Assembly: GCA_028768525.1 (NCBI GenBank)
Contig: CP054837.1
Location: 2,028,001-2,092,000 of the forward strand
DNA: 64,000 nucleotides
Origin: Desulfobacter sp.
GTDB taxonomy: Bacteria > Desulfobacterota > Desulfobacteria > Desulfobacterales > Desulfobacteraceae
Direction of reading: 5' to 3'
Below, in pieces: positions 27,256 through 35,561 of this stretch (position 1 is the first letter of the stretch; every line of letters begins with the position of its first letter). A program made the translations under genes and the position numbers. The notes under the pieces are model-generated. The model ran no database searches. It had not been told where the DNA came from and saw nothing but the letters and a program-made list of their open reading frames with translations.

Positions 27256-27282
27256 GGTCTTCGCTCCCTTGATTCTATTCTG

Positions 27283-28113
27283 CTACAGTTGATCCATCAG
27301 CCGGCCCAGGCTGGCCAAATGCTCCTTTTCTTCATCTGCGATCTTGAGGACGACGGCCCTGGAGGCCTCGGAGTCAATCCGTCCCCCCACCCGCTGGTAG
27401 AGGTCCAGGGCTTGGGCCTCAATGGACATGGCCAGGGAAATCACATCGGTCTCGGATCCCAGATCCGGCTTGAACAGATCCAGGTACTCCTCGGTGGTCA
27501 GCCCCCCTTCCATTGATTTCTCGGTGACCATGGCGGATAACTCTTCAATGCCGGTATCCGGGTGGCCCAGGTCCTGGTAGGCCTTGACAATGGATTCCTG
27601 GTGTTTGACTTCTATGGCGGACAATTTCTCAAACAGGGACCGCACCTTGTCATTGGCCGCCCTGCCCGACATTTCCGTGTAAAAATCCTCCAGTCCCGCC
27701 TCCAGGGAAAAGGCGGCCTTAAGGATTTCCTCGGGCAGGTCGGTATCTGAAAAAAGATGGACGCCCAGATCCTGGGGACCCACTGCGGTCTGGGACTGCC
27801 ATGCCTTGATGCCGCCGGACACATTGTAGACCTTTTTAAATCCCTTGCCCGCCAGCATCTGCGCAGCCACACGGCTGCGCCCGCCAACGGCTCAGTAAAC
27901 CAGGACCGGCTTTTCCCTATCAATCTCCGACAGCCGGTCCCCCAGCTGGGGCAAGGGAATCAGGGTGGCCCCTGGGATGTGGGACTGCTGGTATTCCTTG
28001 GGCTGCCGCACATCCAGAATGGTCACCTTATCGGCACCGGAGTTGTCGATGATTGATTTTGTCTCGTTGAAATCAATGGATTCTGCCGGGGTAAAAAACT
28101 GCATCCACTTCAT
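27283..28113 (-). CDS. Selenocysteine-type rhodanese fused to a rubrerythrin-like diiron domain
   Basis: Reading through a TGA at 27892-27894 gives a 276-residue protein. Residues 1-110 are a rhodanese domain (TILDVRQPKEYQQSHIPGA). Its active-site loop reads VLVY-(UGA)-AVGGRS, so the UGA, codon 74, replaces the catalytic Cys. The downstream part lacks its own start and continues in the same frame with VAAQMLAGKGFKKVYNVSGG, the expected end of a rhodanese. From about 125 a ferritin-like domain keeps two E and two E-x-x-H ligand sets (LEAGLEDFY, AIEVKHQES, SIEAQALDLY, ADEEKEHLAS). A hairpin follows the UGA. AAGGAGG precedes the ATG. I infer a selenoprotein joining persulfide chemistry to peroxide reduction. 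Confidence 0.88.
27861..27880 (-). promoter_or_regulatory. SECIS-like hairpin downstream of the UGA
   Basis: On the coding strand GCGCAGCC, a GUGU loop, and GGCUGCGC form a perfect 8-bp stem. The stem starts 11 bases after the UGA and the loop begins about 20 bases after it, with a G first in the loop. This is the distance and form expected of bacterial SECIS elements read by SelB. It lies inside the coding sequence. Confidence 0.75.
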
Positions 28114-28138
28114 GAGCGCCTCCTTTTTCCTAGTGTAA

Positions 28139-28318
28139 TCAGCCCAGGGATTTAAAACTTTTGGGAGAGGCCCCGCATACCGGGCAGCGCCAGTCTTCAG
28201 GCAGGTCCTCAAACTTGGTTCCTTTTTTAATTTTCCCCTTCCTGTCGCCGCGGTCAGGGTCATAGATATAGCCGCAATTTGTTACCTGACACTGATACAT
28301 ATCCTTCGGGTCTGCCAT
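28139..28318 (-). CDS. Type II rubredoxin
   Basis: A 59-residue rubredoxin. The first iron-binding knuckle is YQCQVTNCGYIYDP, with four residues between the cysteines instead of two. This marks the rarer type II form known from some Desulfovibrio. The second knuckle is WRCPVCGASPKSF. It carries one electron and is a likely donor to rubrerythrin-type domains. GGAGG lies seven bases before the ATG. It is the first gene of the run rubredoxin, selenocysteine-type rhodanese, and FAD oxidoreductases, with only 25 bp to the next gene. Confidence 0.93.
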   Translation of the reverse strand: MADPKDMYQCQVTNCGYIYDPDRGDRKGKIKKGTKFEDLPEDWRCPVCGASPKSFKSLG

Positions 28319-28410
28319 TCTCATACCTCCTCAACTTAAAATACCGTTTCAAAAATTCAAATTTTCGCCATTTGATAATTCCGTACTACTATTCATCCGG
28401 CAGCTCGTAT

Positions 28411-29811
28411 TCAGCCGGCAGCTCGATTTCCATGCCCGCTCACCGGTCCTGAGGAAACGGCATAGACCAGTGCCGACGAATCCGTAAGCCCAAGAAGCGC
28501 TTTGGCCTCATAATCATATATGGCACCGATGCCGCAGCATCCCAGCCCCAGAGCGGCCGCCGCAAGATAAATATTCTGTGCTGCCCTTCCGGCGGTAATC
28601 ATCATCTGCCGGTACCCCCCCGGGCCGTAACATCTTTCCAGTTCATCAAGGTCGGAGATGAACAAAAAAGTTACAGCCGCGCGGCTGATCCATGCCTGGT
28701 CAAGGCAGGCGGCCCCCAGGGCCGGAGCAACCCTTCCCCGCCTGATGAGCGACAGGCGGTTGCAGTCCCCGGAGAACAGATAAAAACCGTCTTCCAGGCC
28801 TTCCAGGTTCTGGCCGATCATGCCCAATCGCAGGAGACGATAGGATAGGGCCTCGGTCATATTCCCGGCATCCGCCCCGATCCTGGACAGCAGGTCCTGC
28901 CAAAGGGATCGTGGCATGGGCTCCCTTGAAAAATTTCTCCGGGACCTGCGCCTGAAAATCATTTCTTCCAATTCACGAAAAGATTCCGGTCCGGCCCCCC
29001 TGATCAGGCTGCGGCCCCGGGGCAGGGCCATGACCGCCACAGGATCGGCCTCTGTCACCGTCATCCCGGGGCATTGTTCCCCGGTCCGGCGGGTTGAACA
29101 TGCGGCATGAACTGCCGGCAATTCCCGGAACCCCTCCATATAGGCGGACTCCCCCCGACGGCCAATTAATTCAGGGGAACAGGATACCGTAGCATTCTTC
29201 ACCCCTTCCAGGGCATGAGACACACCTTTGTTCCATCCAACGGCCACACAGCCCAGGACCGCCTCCATACTCCTGTCCAGTCCCAGCAGTTCTCCCGCGT
29301 CCCTGTCCCCCGCATCCCGATCTATATAATGGCTTGTCCCAAGGGCCCCGAGCACCAGGCTGAGATTCTGAATCAGGTGCCCCCCGTCAAGAAGCATATA
29401 GCGGTATGCACGCCCCCGGTATTTCCAGGCACTGTTAAAATAAGCGGCGGTAATAATGATCCCCATGCCCCCATCGTCGACCGCTTTTGTCCCCTGCCGC
29501 CTCCTCAATTGTACCAGGCTGTTGTCCATGGGATCATAATAATACACTCCTGTCTCAAGCCCGCCGGTATCCCGGGAAATCACAAGGTATAAATGACAGG
29601 GATAAAGGCCGCCGGCCGATGGAACAACCCGCTGCACCAGGGGGATGCGCCCCCGGTTTTCCACTGCGGTCACCCCGTATGCGGCAGACAAAAAGCGGGA
29701 TAAGCCCTCCCTGGAAAGCCCTCCCGTCGGAAAAAGCACCTGGGGGCCCGCATTGCCTGGGGACCCGCCAAGGTTAATCCGCTTTCCCCTGCCATAGGGT
29801 TTAACGGGCAA
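28411..29811 (-). CDS. SagB-like double nitroreductase-fold protein
   Basis: About 466 residues with two nitroreductase-type FMN domains. The first (about 15-220) has VPSAGGLYPCHLYLVIS and YRYMLLDGGHLIQNLSL but lacks the usual RRS-x-R motif. The second (about 260-455) has FRRRSRRNFS, AGRAAQNIYLAAAALGLGC and a normal end. SagB-type enzymes oxidise azolines in peptide modification, but no sagC/sagD or precursor gene is visible here, so a general reductase is equally possible. The only usable start is a TTG at 29811, yet the frame stays open to 29895 and that upstream part looks like the family's N-terminus. The start is therefore uncertain. Confidence 0.75.
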   Translation of the reverse strand: MPVKPYGRGKRINLGGSPGNAGPQVLFPTGGLSREGLSRFLSAAYGVTAVENRGRIPLVQRVVPSAGGLYPCHLYLVISRDTGGLETGVYYYDPMDNSLVQLRRRQGTKAVDDGGMGIIITAAYFNSAWKYRGRAYRYMLLDGGHLIQNLSLVLGALGTSHYIDRDAGDRDAGELLGLDRSMEAVLGCVAVGWNKGVSHALEGVKNATVSCSPELIGRRGESAYMEGFRELPAVHAACSTRRTGEQCPGMTVTEADPVAVMALPRGRSLIRGAGPESFRELEEMIFRRRSRRNFSREPMPRSLWQDLLSRIGADAGNMTEALSYRLLRLGMIGQNLEGLEDGFYLFSGDCNRLSLIRRGRVAPALGAACLDQAWISRAAVTFLFISDLDELERCYGPGGYRQMMITAGRAAQNIYLAAAALGLGCCGIGAIYDYEAKALLGLTDSSALVYAVSSGPVSGHGNRAAG

Positions 29812-29895
29812 AGGATAATGGTCAAAATCCGGATAATGGGGGGAGAGTCGGTGGCGGACATGGGCATGGGCCCATGTCCGCCCGGGGAAAAAAGA

Positions 29896-30078
29896 TTATT
29901 GGCCTTTTCCCTCTTCCTCAACCTCAGCCTCCATGATCATCATGCATTCATGGCATTCCAATTCGATATTGGGCACGTCTCCGTACCGCTTTTTCAACTC
30001 ATCCTCCGACAGATGGGAGGTGCCGCTGCACCCGCACTGGGGGCAGGATGTTGTGATTCTGTATTTTTTCTTAGACAT
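29896..30078 (-). CDS. Small zinc-ribbon-like protein
   Basis: A 60-residue protein with two Cys pairs, CPQCGCSG near residue 12 and CHEC near residue 41, and a strongly acidic C-terminal tail (EAEVEEEGKGQ). The two knuckles suggest a structural zinc or a rubredoxin-like iron site. No named family. GGAGG stands five bases before the ATG at 30078, which I prefer to an upstream in-frame start. The stop is in the same frame as, and adjacent to, the open N-terminal extension of the nitroreductase gene. Confidence 0.75.
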   Translation of the reverse strand: MSKKKYRITTSCPQCGCSGTSHLSEDELKKRYGDVPNIELECHECMMIMEAEVEEEGKGQ

Positions 30079-30099
30079 GGTTTCCTCCTTCATATCCGC

Positions 30100-30267
30100 T
30101 CAGGAGTTATCGCCCTTGATTCTCGGATCATTGGGTTTTCCGGCGCAGTCCGGGGTATAGCAGGTGTTGTCCACAAAGGAGCAGTCCTTTTTACATGAGG
30201 GGCACTCCTCGGGCGGGGTGTCGGCTTCCAGGTTATATCCGCAATTATTGCATATCCAGCTTGTCAT
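30100..30267 (-). CDS. Seven-cysteine rubredoxin-like mini-protein
   Basis: A 55-residue protein starting MTSWICNNCGYNLEAD and then having CPSC, a further Cys at 29, and a C-terminal TCYTPDCAG. The first two knuckles (C6/C9 and C22/C25) look like a trimmed rubredoxin or zinc ribbon. The extra three Cys (29, 36, 41) are unusual. GGAG is about 8 bases before the ATG. Short spacing (21 bp) to the next minus-strand gene suggests an operon with the zinc-ribbon protein and nitroreductase. The function is unknown; metal binding is likely. Confidence 0.75.
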   Translation of the reverse strand: MTSWICNNCGYNLEADTPPEECPSCKKDCSFVDNTCYTPDCAGKPNDPRIKGDNS

Positions 30268-30593
30268 GATTTATCTCCTTTTTCTTTTGGAGCGATTTTA
30301 TGTTTAGCGGTAAACGCCGCGCTCATCAACATGATATACAAAAACCATGCCTGGCGCCTGGACTTAAAATAGTATTGACATTTCCCGCATATCTTGGATG
30401 ATGAATGGACCGAGAATAAAAATCGAACAGGACGTTGAATTTCAGGCCATGCAGGATACGTTGAAAAATATACCACAGATTCATACCCGATACCAGTGCA
30501 CAGCCCTTTAATAAAGACCTGAAAAAAGCACGGGCATTGCATTATCATTGTGCCGGGACCTGAATGCCGGTTCAACACCAAAGGAGTTGTTCA
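30268..30593. other. 326-bp divergent intergenic region
   Basis: Separates the minus-strand redox genes from the plus-strand hydrolase operon. A TTGACA near 30373 is present but has no good -10 partner. I see no RNA gene here. The promoter of the redox-defence mini-operon probably lies in it, but I cannot place it. Confidence 0.4.
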
Positions 30594-31271
30594 ATGACCC
30601 TAGAAAAAGAATTATCCATCCCCCTGGACACGGGGGACAGTGTATCGGCCGTACTCCACCTCCCGGAACCGCCGCCTTCCCCTGAAGTGGATTCCCGGGG
30701 GGTGGTCATTGCCCACGGCATGTCAAATGACATGAATAACCCGCTGATCGTTGCCATGGCCCGGGGGCTTGCCCAGAACGGCGTTGGCTGCCTCCGGTTC
30801 AATTTCCTCTACCGGGAGCGGCAGAAAAAATCCGCAGATCCGGAACACCGCCTCATCCACACCTTTGCGCAGGCCATGGCCCGGATGAAAAAAGAGATAG
30901 GGTCAGGCCCCCTTATTGCCGCCGGCAAATCCCTGGGGGCCCGGATGGCCGCCCAGGCAGCGGCCAACGGCGACATCGCCCCGAAAAAGCTGATTTTCCT
31001 GGGCTACCCCCTCCATGCGCCGGGAAGAAAGGACAAACTGAGGGATGCGCCCTTGTACCGGATCAAGCAGCCCATGCTCTTTTTCGAGGGCACCCGGGAT
31101 CCTTTTTGCGATCTGGCGCTGATGGACAAGGTGCTGGAAAAAATCACCACTCCGGTAAGGCTTAACGTCGTTGACAATGGAGATCACGGCTTCGGCCTGC
31201 CCAAATCAGACCCCAGGCCACGGGAAGAGATATTCTCTGGCATGCTGGAGACATGCCTGGACTGGCTATAG
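30594..31271 (+). CDS. Alpha/beta-fold hydrolase
   Basis: A 225-residue hydrolase. HGMSND follows the second strand (oxyanion region). The nucleophile elbow is AAGKSLGARMAA (G-x-S-x-G). The acid is in FFEGTRDPFCD and the His in NGDHGFGLP. This is the dienelactone-hydrolase/KAT-type subgroup of short intracellular hydrolases; the substrate is unknown. The ATG at 30594 has AAGGAG in front. It is followed after 12 bp by the cNMP/CBS/DUF294 gene, so the two are probably in one operon with the exonuclease. Confidence 0.85.
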   Translation: MTLEKELSIPLDTGDSVSAVLHLPEPPPSPEVDSRGVVIAHGMSNDMNNPLIVAMARGLAQNGVGCLRFNFLYRERQKKSADPEHRLIHTFAQAMARMKKEIGSGPLIAAGKSLGARMAAQAAANGDIAPKKLIFLGYPLHAPGRKDKLRDAPLYRIKQPMLFFEGTRDPFCDLALMDKVLEKITTPVRLNVVDNGDHGFGLPKSDPRPREEIFSGMLETCLDWL

Positions 31272-31283
31272 GAGATTCCCGCC

Positions 31284-33212
31284 GTGGAAATCGAACTCTT
31301 TGAAATACGGAACCACATCATTTCCCACCCCCCTTTCCGCCATCTGCCCAAAGAAGCGGTGGATGAACTGGTTGCCCACGTTCAGGTCGCCTACTTCAAA
31401 TCCAATGCCATGATTCTTGAAAAGGGGCAGGCCGCAGAATACCTTCATTTCATCCGCAAAGGGGCCGTGGAAATTTTCAGAAGCTCCGGGGAACTGCTCA
31501 CCCGCATGGGAGAGGGGGAGTGTTTCGGCCAGTTCGCCCTGATGCGGAAAAAAAAGGTGAGATATCCGGCCAAGGCCATTGAAGATACCCTGATCTATCT
31601 CATCCCCGATGACCGGTTCCAGATCCTCTACGACCGGTTCGACAAATTTGCCGATTTCATGGAGGAAGACAACAGCATTAGACTTCAGCATGCGCTGGAA
31701 CAGGGACCGCAGCGCTGGAATGGGAACGAAATTCAAACCACGAGTCCCTCAGGGCACCAGGGCAATCCCCTGCTGTTCTCAAAACTGAGCACCCTGCTCC
31801 ACAGTAAAATCATTACCGCATCACCGGCGGTAACCATCCAGGAAGCGGCCCGCATCATGACCCGGAACCGGGTCTCGTCCCTGGTGCTTTTGGCAGAAAC
31901 CGGCAGCGGTCCTCCCATTGCCGGCCTGATCACGGACCGGGATTTAAGAAAACGGGTCATCGCCAGGGGGATGGCCCTTTCCGCACCGGTGTCGGACATC
32001 ATGTCCCGGAACATCGTTACCCACCAGGCCGGTGACTTTGCCTTTGAGGCCATGCTCACCATGATGCGCCACAACCTCCACCACCTGCCCATTCTGGACA
32101 ATGACACCCCCCTGGGGGTCGTCACCGTCTCCGACCTGATCCAGTACGCCTCCCACGGTTCCATATTCATCGTCGGCGACATCTTCCGCAAAAAAACCGT
32201 GGACGAACTGGCGGATCTGGCCCCGGATATCAGACGCCTATTTGTCCAATTGGTCAACGAGGGCGCCAACGCCCACACCATCGGTGCGGCCCTTTCCCGG
32301 ATCGGCGTGTCCCTTTCCCAACGCCTTCTCCAATTGGGTGAAAAAGAATTGGGTCCCCCGCCGGTGCCCTACTGCCTGCTGGCCCTAGGCGCCATGGCCA
32401 GGGACGAACTGACCCTTCTCACGGACCAGGATAACGCATTTGTCCTGGACGATGCCTTTCATCCGGAATCCCAGGACGCCTACTTCAAAGCCCTGGCCCG
32501 GTTTCTCAGCGACGGCCTGCACCGTTGCGGGCTGCATTATTGTAAAGGCAATATCATGGCCACAAATAAACAATGGCGCCAGCCCCTGTCCGTTTGGAAA
32601 TCCCAATTTTCAGACTGGATCGACAACCATGACCCGAGGGCCCTGCTCAATGCGTCCATCTTCTTTGACCTGGACGGCATCTTCGGCGAGACCCGGTTTG
32701 CAGATGAATTAAAACACCTCATCCGGACCAAGGCCGGGGACAGCCCCCGGTTTCTGACCTGCCTGGCCAGGAACGCCCTGCTGAGGCGGCCGCCCCTCGG
32801 CTTTTTCAGGCAATTTGTTCTGGAACCCGACGGGGCGCATAAAAACACCTTCAACCTCAAACGGCGGGGCACCGCCCCCATCTGTGACCTGGCAAGGGTA
32901 CATGCCCTGGCCTGCGGCTCAACCAAACTAAACACGGAAAACCGGCTGGAGGATATCAAAAAAACCGACCTCCTGGCCGAGGGGGTGGGGGACGACCTGC
33001 TGGACGCCCTGGAATTCATTTCAATGGTCCGCATCCGCAACCAGGCCCGTCAGGCTGAGCGGAAAGAGGCCCCACACAACAATGTCCACCCGTCCACCCT
33101 CTCCGCCTTTGAACGGCGCCACCTCAAGGATGCCTTCCAGATCGTGGCCCGGGCCCAGGATTTTCTGAAATTCAGGTACAACACCGGCAGGGGGAGCAGC
33201 AATTCAAGATGA
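31284..33212 (+). CDS. cNMP-binding / CBS / DUF294 nucleotidyltransferase-like protein
   Basis: A 642-residue multidomain protein. A cyclic-nucleotide-binding domain lies at about 20-125 (YLHFIRKGAVEIFRSSGELL). A pair of CBS domains lies at about 170-300 (ITASPAVTIQEAARIM and VTHQAGDFAFEAMLTM). A DUF294 GlnD-like nucleotidyltransferase has ELTLLTDQDNAFVLDD near 375, and the DUF294 C-terminal helices follow. Family members are proposed signal transducers that sense adenyl nucleotides. The target of the nucleotidyltransferase is not known. The GTG start has GGAG nine bases upstream. Its stop overlaps the start of the exonuclease gene (ATGA), a sign of translational coupling. Confidence 0.92.
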   Translation: MEIELFEIRNHIISHPPFRHLPKEAVDELVAHVQVAYFKSNAMILEKGQAAEYLHFIRKGAVEIFRSSGELLTRMGEGECFGQFALMRKKKVRYPAKAIEDTLIYLIPDDRFQILYDRFDKFADFMEEDNSIRLQHALEQGPQRWNGNEIQTTSPSGHQGNPLLFSKLSTLLHSKIITASPAVTIQEAARIMTRNRVSSLVLLAETGSGPPIAGLITDRDLRKRVIARGMALSAPVSDIMSRNIVTHQAGDFAFEAMLTMMRHNLHHLPILDNDTPLGVVTVSDLIQYASHGSIFIVGDIFRKKTVDELADLAPDIRRLFVQLVNEGANAHTIGAALSRIGVSLSQRLLQLGEKELGPPPVPYCLLALGAMARDELTLLTDQDNAFVLDDAFHPESQDAYFKALARFLSDGLHRCGLHYCKGNIMATNKQWRQPLSVWKSQFSDWIDNHDPRALLNASIFFDLDGIFGETRFADELKHLIRTKAGDSPRFLTCLARNALLRRPPLGFFRQFVLEPDGAHKNTFNLKRRGTAPICDLARVHALACGSTKLNTENRLEDIKKTDLLAEGVGDDLLDALEFISMVRIRNQARQAERKEAPHNNVHPSTLSAFERRHLKDAFQIVARAQDFLKFRYNTGRGSSNSR

Positions 33213-33949
33213 GACCCAGGCCGCGCGACCATAAACAGGCCCCCCACACCGCCGCCGAAGACTGGCAGACCAGGTTCAACCACCTGTCCCGGAATGTTAC
33301 CGATCCCCGGCTCAAGGCATTTTACAGGGCCTCCTGCGTTCCGGCCCACACCCCGGTCAAAAAGGTAAACTTCATGGCCCTGGACCTGGAAACCACAGGC
33401 CTGGACCTTGAAACCGACGCCATCCTCAGTATCGGCTACATCCCCCTGAAATTCAACCGGATTTGCTGCAGCAGCGCCCGGAACATCATTATCCGCCCGG
33501 GGGAATCGCCTGAACATCCGCTGGCCGAAATCCACGGCATCACCCACAGCCACCTGAAAAATGCACCGGAATTCGACAATATACTCGAAGACCTCCTGAA
33601 CGCAATGGCCGGACACATCATCCTGGCCCATTACAACACCATTGAACGGGGATTCCTCGACAGGGCCTGCCGCGAACTGCTCGGCCAGCCCCTGGAATTT
33701 CCGGTGGTGGACACCATGGAACTGGAAGCCAGGATACATACCCCATTCACCCCCAATACCTTTCAGCGCTGGATGGGCCTTTCGCCCAGCCCTTCCCTGC
33801 GCCTCTCCCATTCACGGGAGCGCTACGGCCTGCCGCGGTATACCCCCCACCATGCCCTGACCGACGCCCTGGCCACCGCAGAACTGTTCATGGCCCAGGT
33901 GGCGGACCGGTTTTCCCCGGAGACGCCGGTGGGGGAACTCTGGATTTAA
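33209..33949 (+). CDS. DnaQ-like 3'-5' exonuclease
   Basis: A 246-residue DEDDh exonuclease of the PolC/DnaQ epsilon type. Exo I is MALDLETTGLDLETD, Exo II lies in LAHYNTIERGFLDRA, and Exo III is HHALTDALATAEL with the His five residues before Asp. About 50 residues precede the domain. It overlaps the upstream DUF294 gene by 4 bp. This pairing of a cNMP/CBS/DUF294 protein with an exonuclease is recurrent in bacteria (established, recalled). The task of the pair is unproven. Confidence 0.93.
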   Translation: MRPRPRDHKQAPHTAAEDWQTRFNHLSRNVTDPRLKAFYRASCVPAHTPVKKVNFMALDLETTGLDLETDAILSIGYIPLKFNRICCSSARNIIIRPGESPEHPLAEIHGITHSHLKNAPEFDNILEDLLNAMAGHIILAHYNTIERGFLDRACRELLGQPLEFPVVDTMELEARIHTPFTPNTFQRWMGLSPSPSLRLSHSRERYGLPRYTPHHALTDALATAELFMAQVADRFSPETPVGELWI

Positions 33950-34036
33950 CCGGCGCCTCGCCATATCTTGACAAGCGCCCCTGTATCTGGAATAGTCCTT
34001 GCTTTACCCTGACCATAATCAATATAAGGACATATA

Positions 34037-34618
34037 ATGAAACGAATTTGTGTATACTGCGGCTCCAGCGAGGGAAGGGACCCCGGGTACAAGGCCGCGG
34101 CAAGGGCCCTGGGCCGGGCCATGCTGGAGAAAGGCATCGGCCTGGTATACGGCGGCGCCCAGATCGGTATTATGGGCGAGATCGCCAACACAGTGGTCAA
34201 CGGCGGCGGGGAAGCCATCGGCATCATGCCGAAATCCCTTGCGGACCGGGAAATCTACCACACCGGCCTCACGGAGCTGAAAATCGTCAACTCCATGCAC
34301 GAAAGAAAGGCCATGATGGCGGACCTGTCAGACGGATTCATTGCCCTGCCCGGCGGCCTGGGCACCATTGAAGAAATTTTTGAGGTCCTGACCTGGGCCC
34401 AGTTGGGATTCCACCGCAAACCCTGTGCCCTGCTCAATGCCCTGGGATACTACGACCACCTGTCGGCATTCCTCGACCACACAGTGGACCAGGGGTTTGT
34501 CAATAACGCATCCCGTACCATGATCATCACCGAGGCAGACCCCATCAGCCTCATCCGGCGATTCGAATCCTACGAAGCGCCGGTGGTCAATAAATGGATC
34601 GACCGGGACAACACCTGA
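34037..34618 (+). CDS. LOG-family nucleotide phosphoribohydrolase
   Basis: A 193-residue Rossmann-like protein with VYCGSSEGRDPGY at the N-terminus, LVYGGAQIGIMGEIANTV, and the diagnostic FIALPGGLGTIEEIFE, whose PGG-x-GT-x-x-E motif holds the catalytic Glu. LOG proteins cleave nucleoside 5'-monophosphates to base and ribose phosphate; in bacteria they are mostly purine-nucleotide nucleosidases or cytokinin-activating enzymes. TAAGGA precedes the ATG. It is followed after 13 bp by the TraB gene. Confidence 0.92.
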   Translation: MKRICVYCGSSEGRDPGYKAAARALGRAMLEKGIGLVYGGAQIGIMGEIANTVVNGGGEAIGIMPKSLADREIYHTGLTELKIVNSMHERKAMMADLSDGFIALPGGLGTIEEIFEVLTWAQLGFHRKPCALLNALGYYDHLSAFLDHTVDQGFVNNASRTMIITEADPISLIRRFESYEAPVVNKWIDRDNT

Positions 34619-34631
34619 CCAGGAGGCGGTC

Positions 34632-35513
34632 ATGACAATTAAAACCGGAAAAATAAACGTTCGGCTGGCAGCCCTCTGCTTTTTTTTCATTGCCCTGGCA
34701 ACGGCCCATGCGGGTTCACCCGTATGGAAAATCACCAAAGGCGGTAATACCCTCTACCTGGGCGGCACCATCCATGTACTGGGGGAATCAGATTATCCCC
34801 TGCCCCCGGAATTTGACCGGGCCTATCAGGCATCCGAAATTATCGTTTTTGAAACGGACATTGCCAAAACCCAGGATCCCCAGTTCGCCCAGGCCATAAT
34901 GGCCCAGATGCGCTATACCGGCCAGCGGACCCTTCAACGCCTTATCCGTCCCGCAACCTTGGAAGCCCTGGGCCGGTTCTCGGCGGAAAGGGGCATCCCT
35001 GCTGAAAACCTGCTCCCGTTTAAACCCGGCATGGTTATGGTCTTCCTCACCATGGCGGAAATGGAACGGCTGGGTGCCGGCGGGGCCGGCGTTGACGAAT
35101 TCTACTTCAAAAAGGCCGGGCAGGACCAGAGGTCCCTGCGCTTCCTTGAATCTCCGGAAGCACAGATCCGTTTCCTTGCCGGCATCGGCGCTGGCAAGGA
35201 AGATAAAATGATCACCTACATTTTAAAAGATATCCAAAAGCTCCCCCGGCTGCTGCCGGTGATGAAGCAGGCCTGGCGCAACGGGGACAACGCCCGCCTC
35301 TACAAAGAGACCCTGGCGCCCTTGAAAAAGGAATACCCGGAGATATACAATTCACTGATGGTCAAACGGAATCTGGCCTGGATGCCGGTCATTGAACAGA
35401 TGCTGGCCACCCCGGCAACCGAATTCATTTTGGTGGGTGCCGCCCACCTGGCCGGAGACCAGGGTCTCATCACCCTCCTCCGGGCAAAAGGCGCCACCGC
35501 CGTCAATCAATAG
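34632..35513 (+). CDS. TraB/GumN-family exported protein
   Basis: A 293-residue protein with a signal peptide (hydrophobic to about residue 26, AHA cleavage-like end). The family starts with WKITKGGNTLYLGGTIHVL, whose G-T-x-H is the conserved putative metal site, and has FILVGAAHLAGDQGLITLL at its end with the second conserved G-A-x-H. It is related to the Tiki/TraB putative metalloproteases. The location should be the periplasm. AGGAGG precedes the ATG. Translation is probably coupled with the LOG gene. Confidence 0.9.
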   Translation: MTIKTGKINVRLAALCFFFIALATAHAGSPVWKITKGGNTLYLGGTIHVLGESDYPLPPEFDRAYQASEIIVFETDIAKTQDPQFAQAIMAQMRYTGQRTLQRLIRPATLEALGRFSAERGIPAENLLPFKPGMVMVFLTMAEMERLGAGGAGVDEFYFKKAGQDQRSLRFLESPEAQIRFLAGIGAGKEDKMITYILKDIQKLPRLLPVMKQAWRNGDNARLYKETLAPLKKEYPEIYNSLMVKRNLAWMPVIEQMLATPATEFILVGAAHLAGDQGLITLLRAKGATAVNQ

Positions 35514-35561
35514 GGAAGGCCAGCCCTTACATTGGTCCTTGGACCGACCGGCCAGTTCCTG

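Noticed and set aside
26215..27516. A 433-codon plus-strand open frame
   Set aside because: It is antisense to the FAD oxidoreductase and the end of the rhodanese fusion, has no recognisable motif and no good ribosome binding site.
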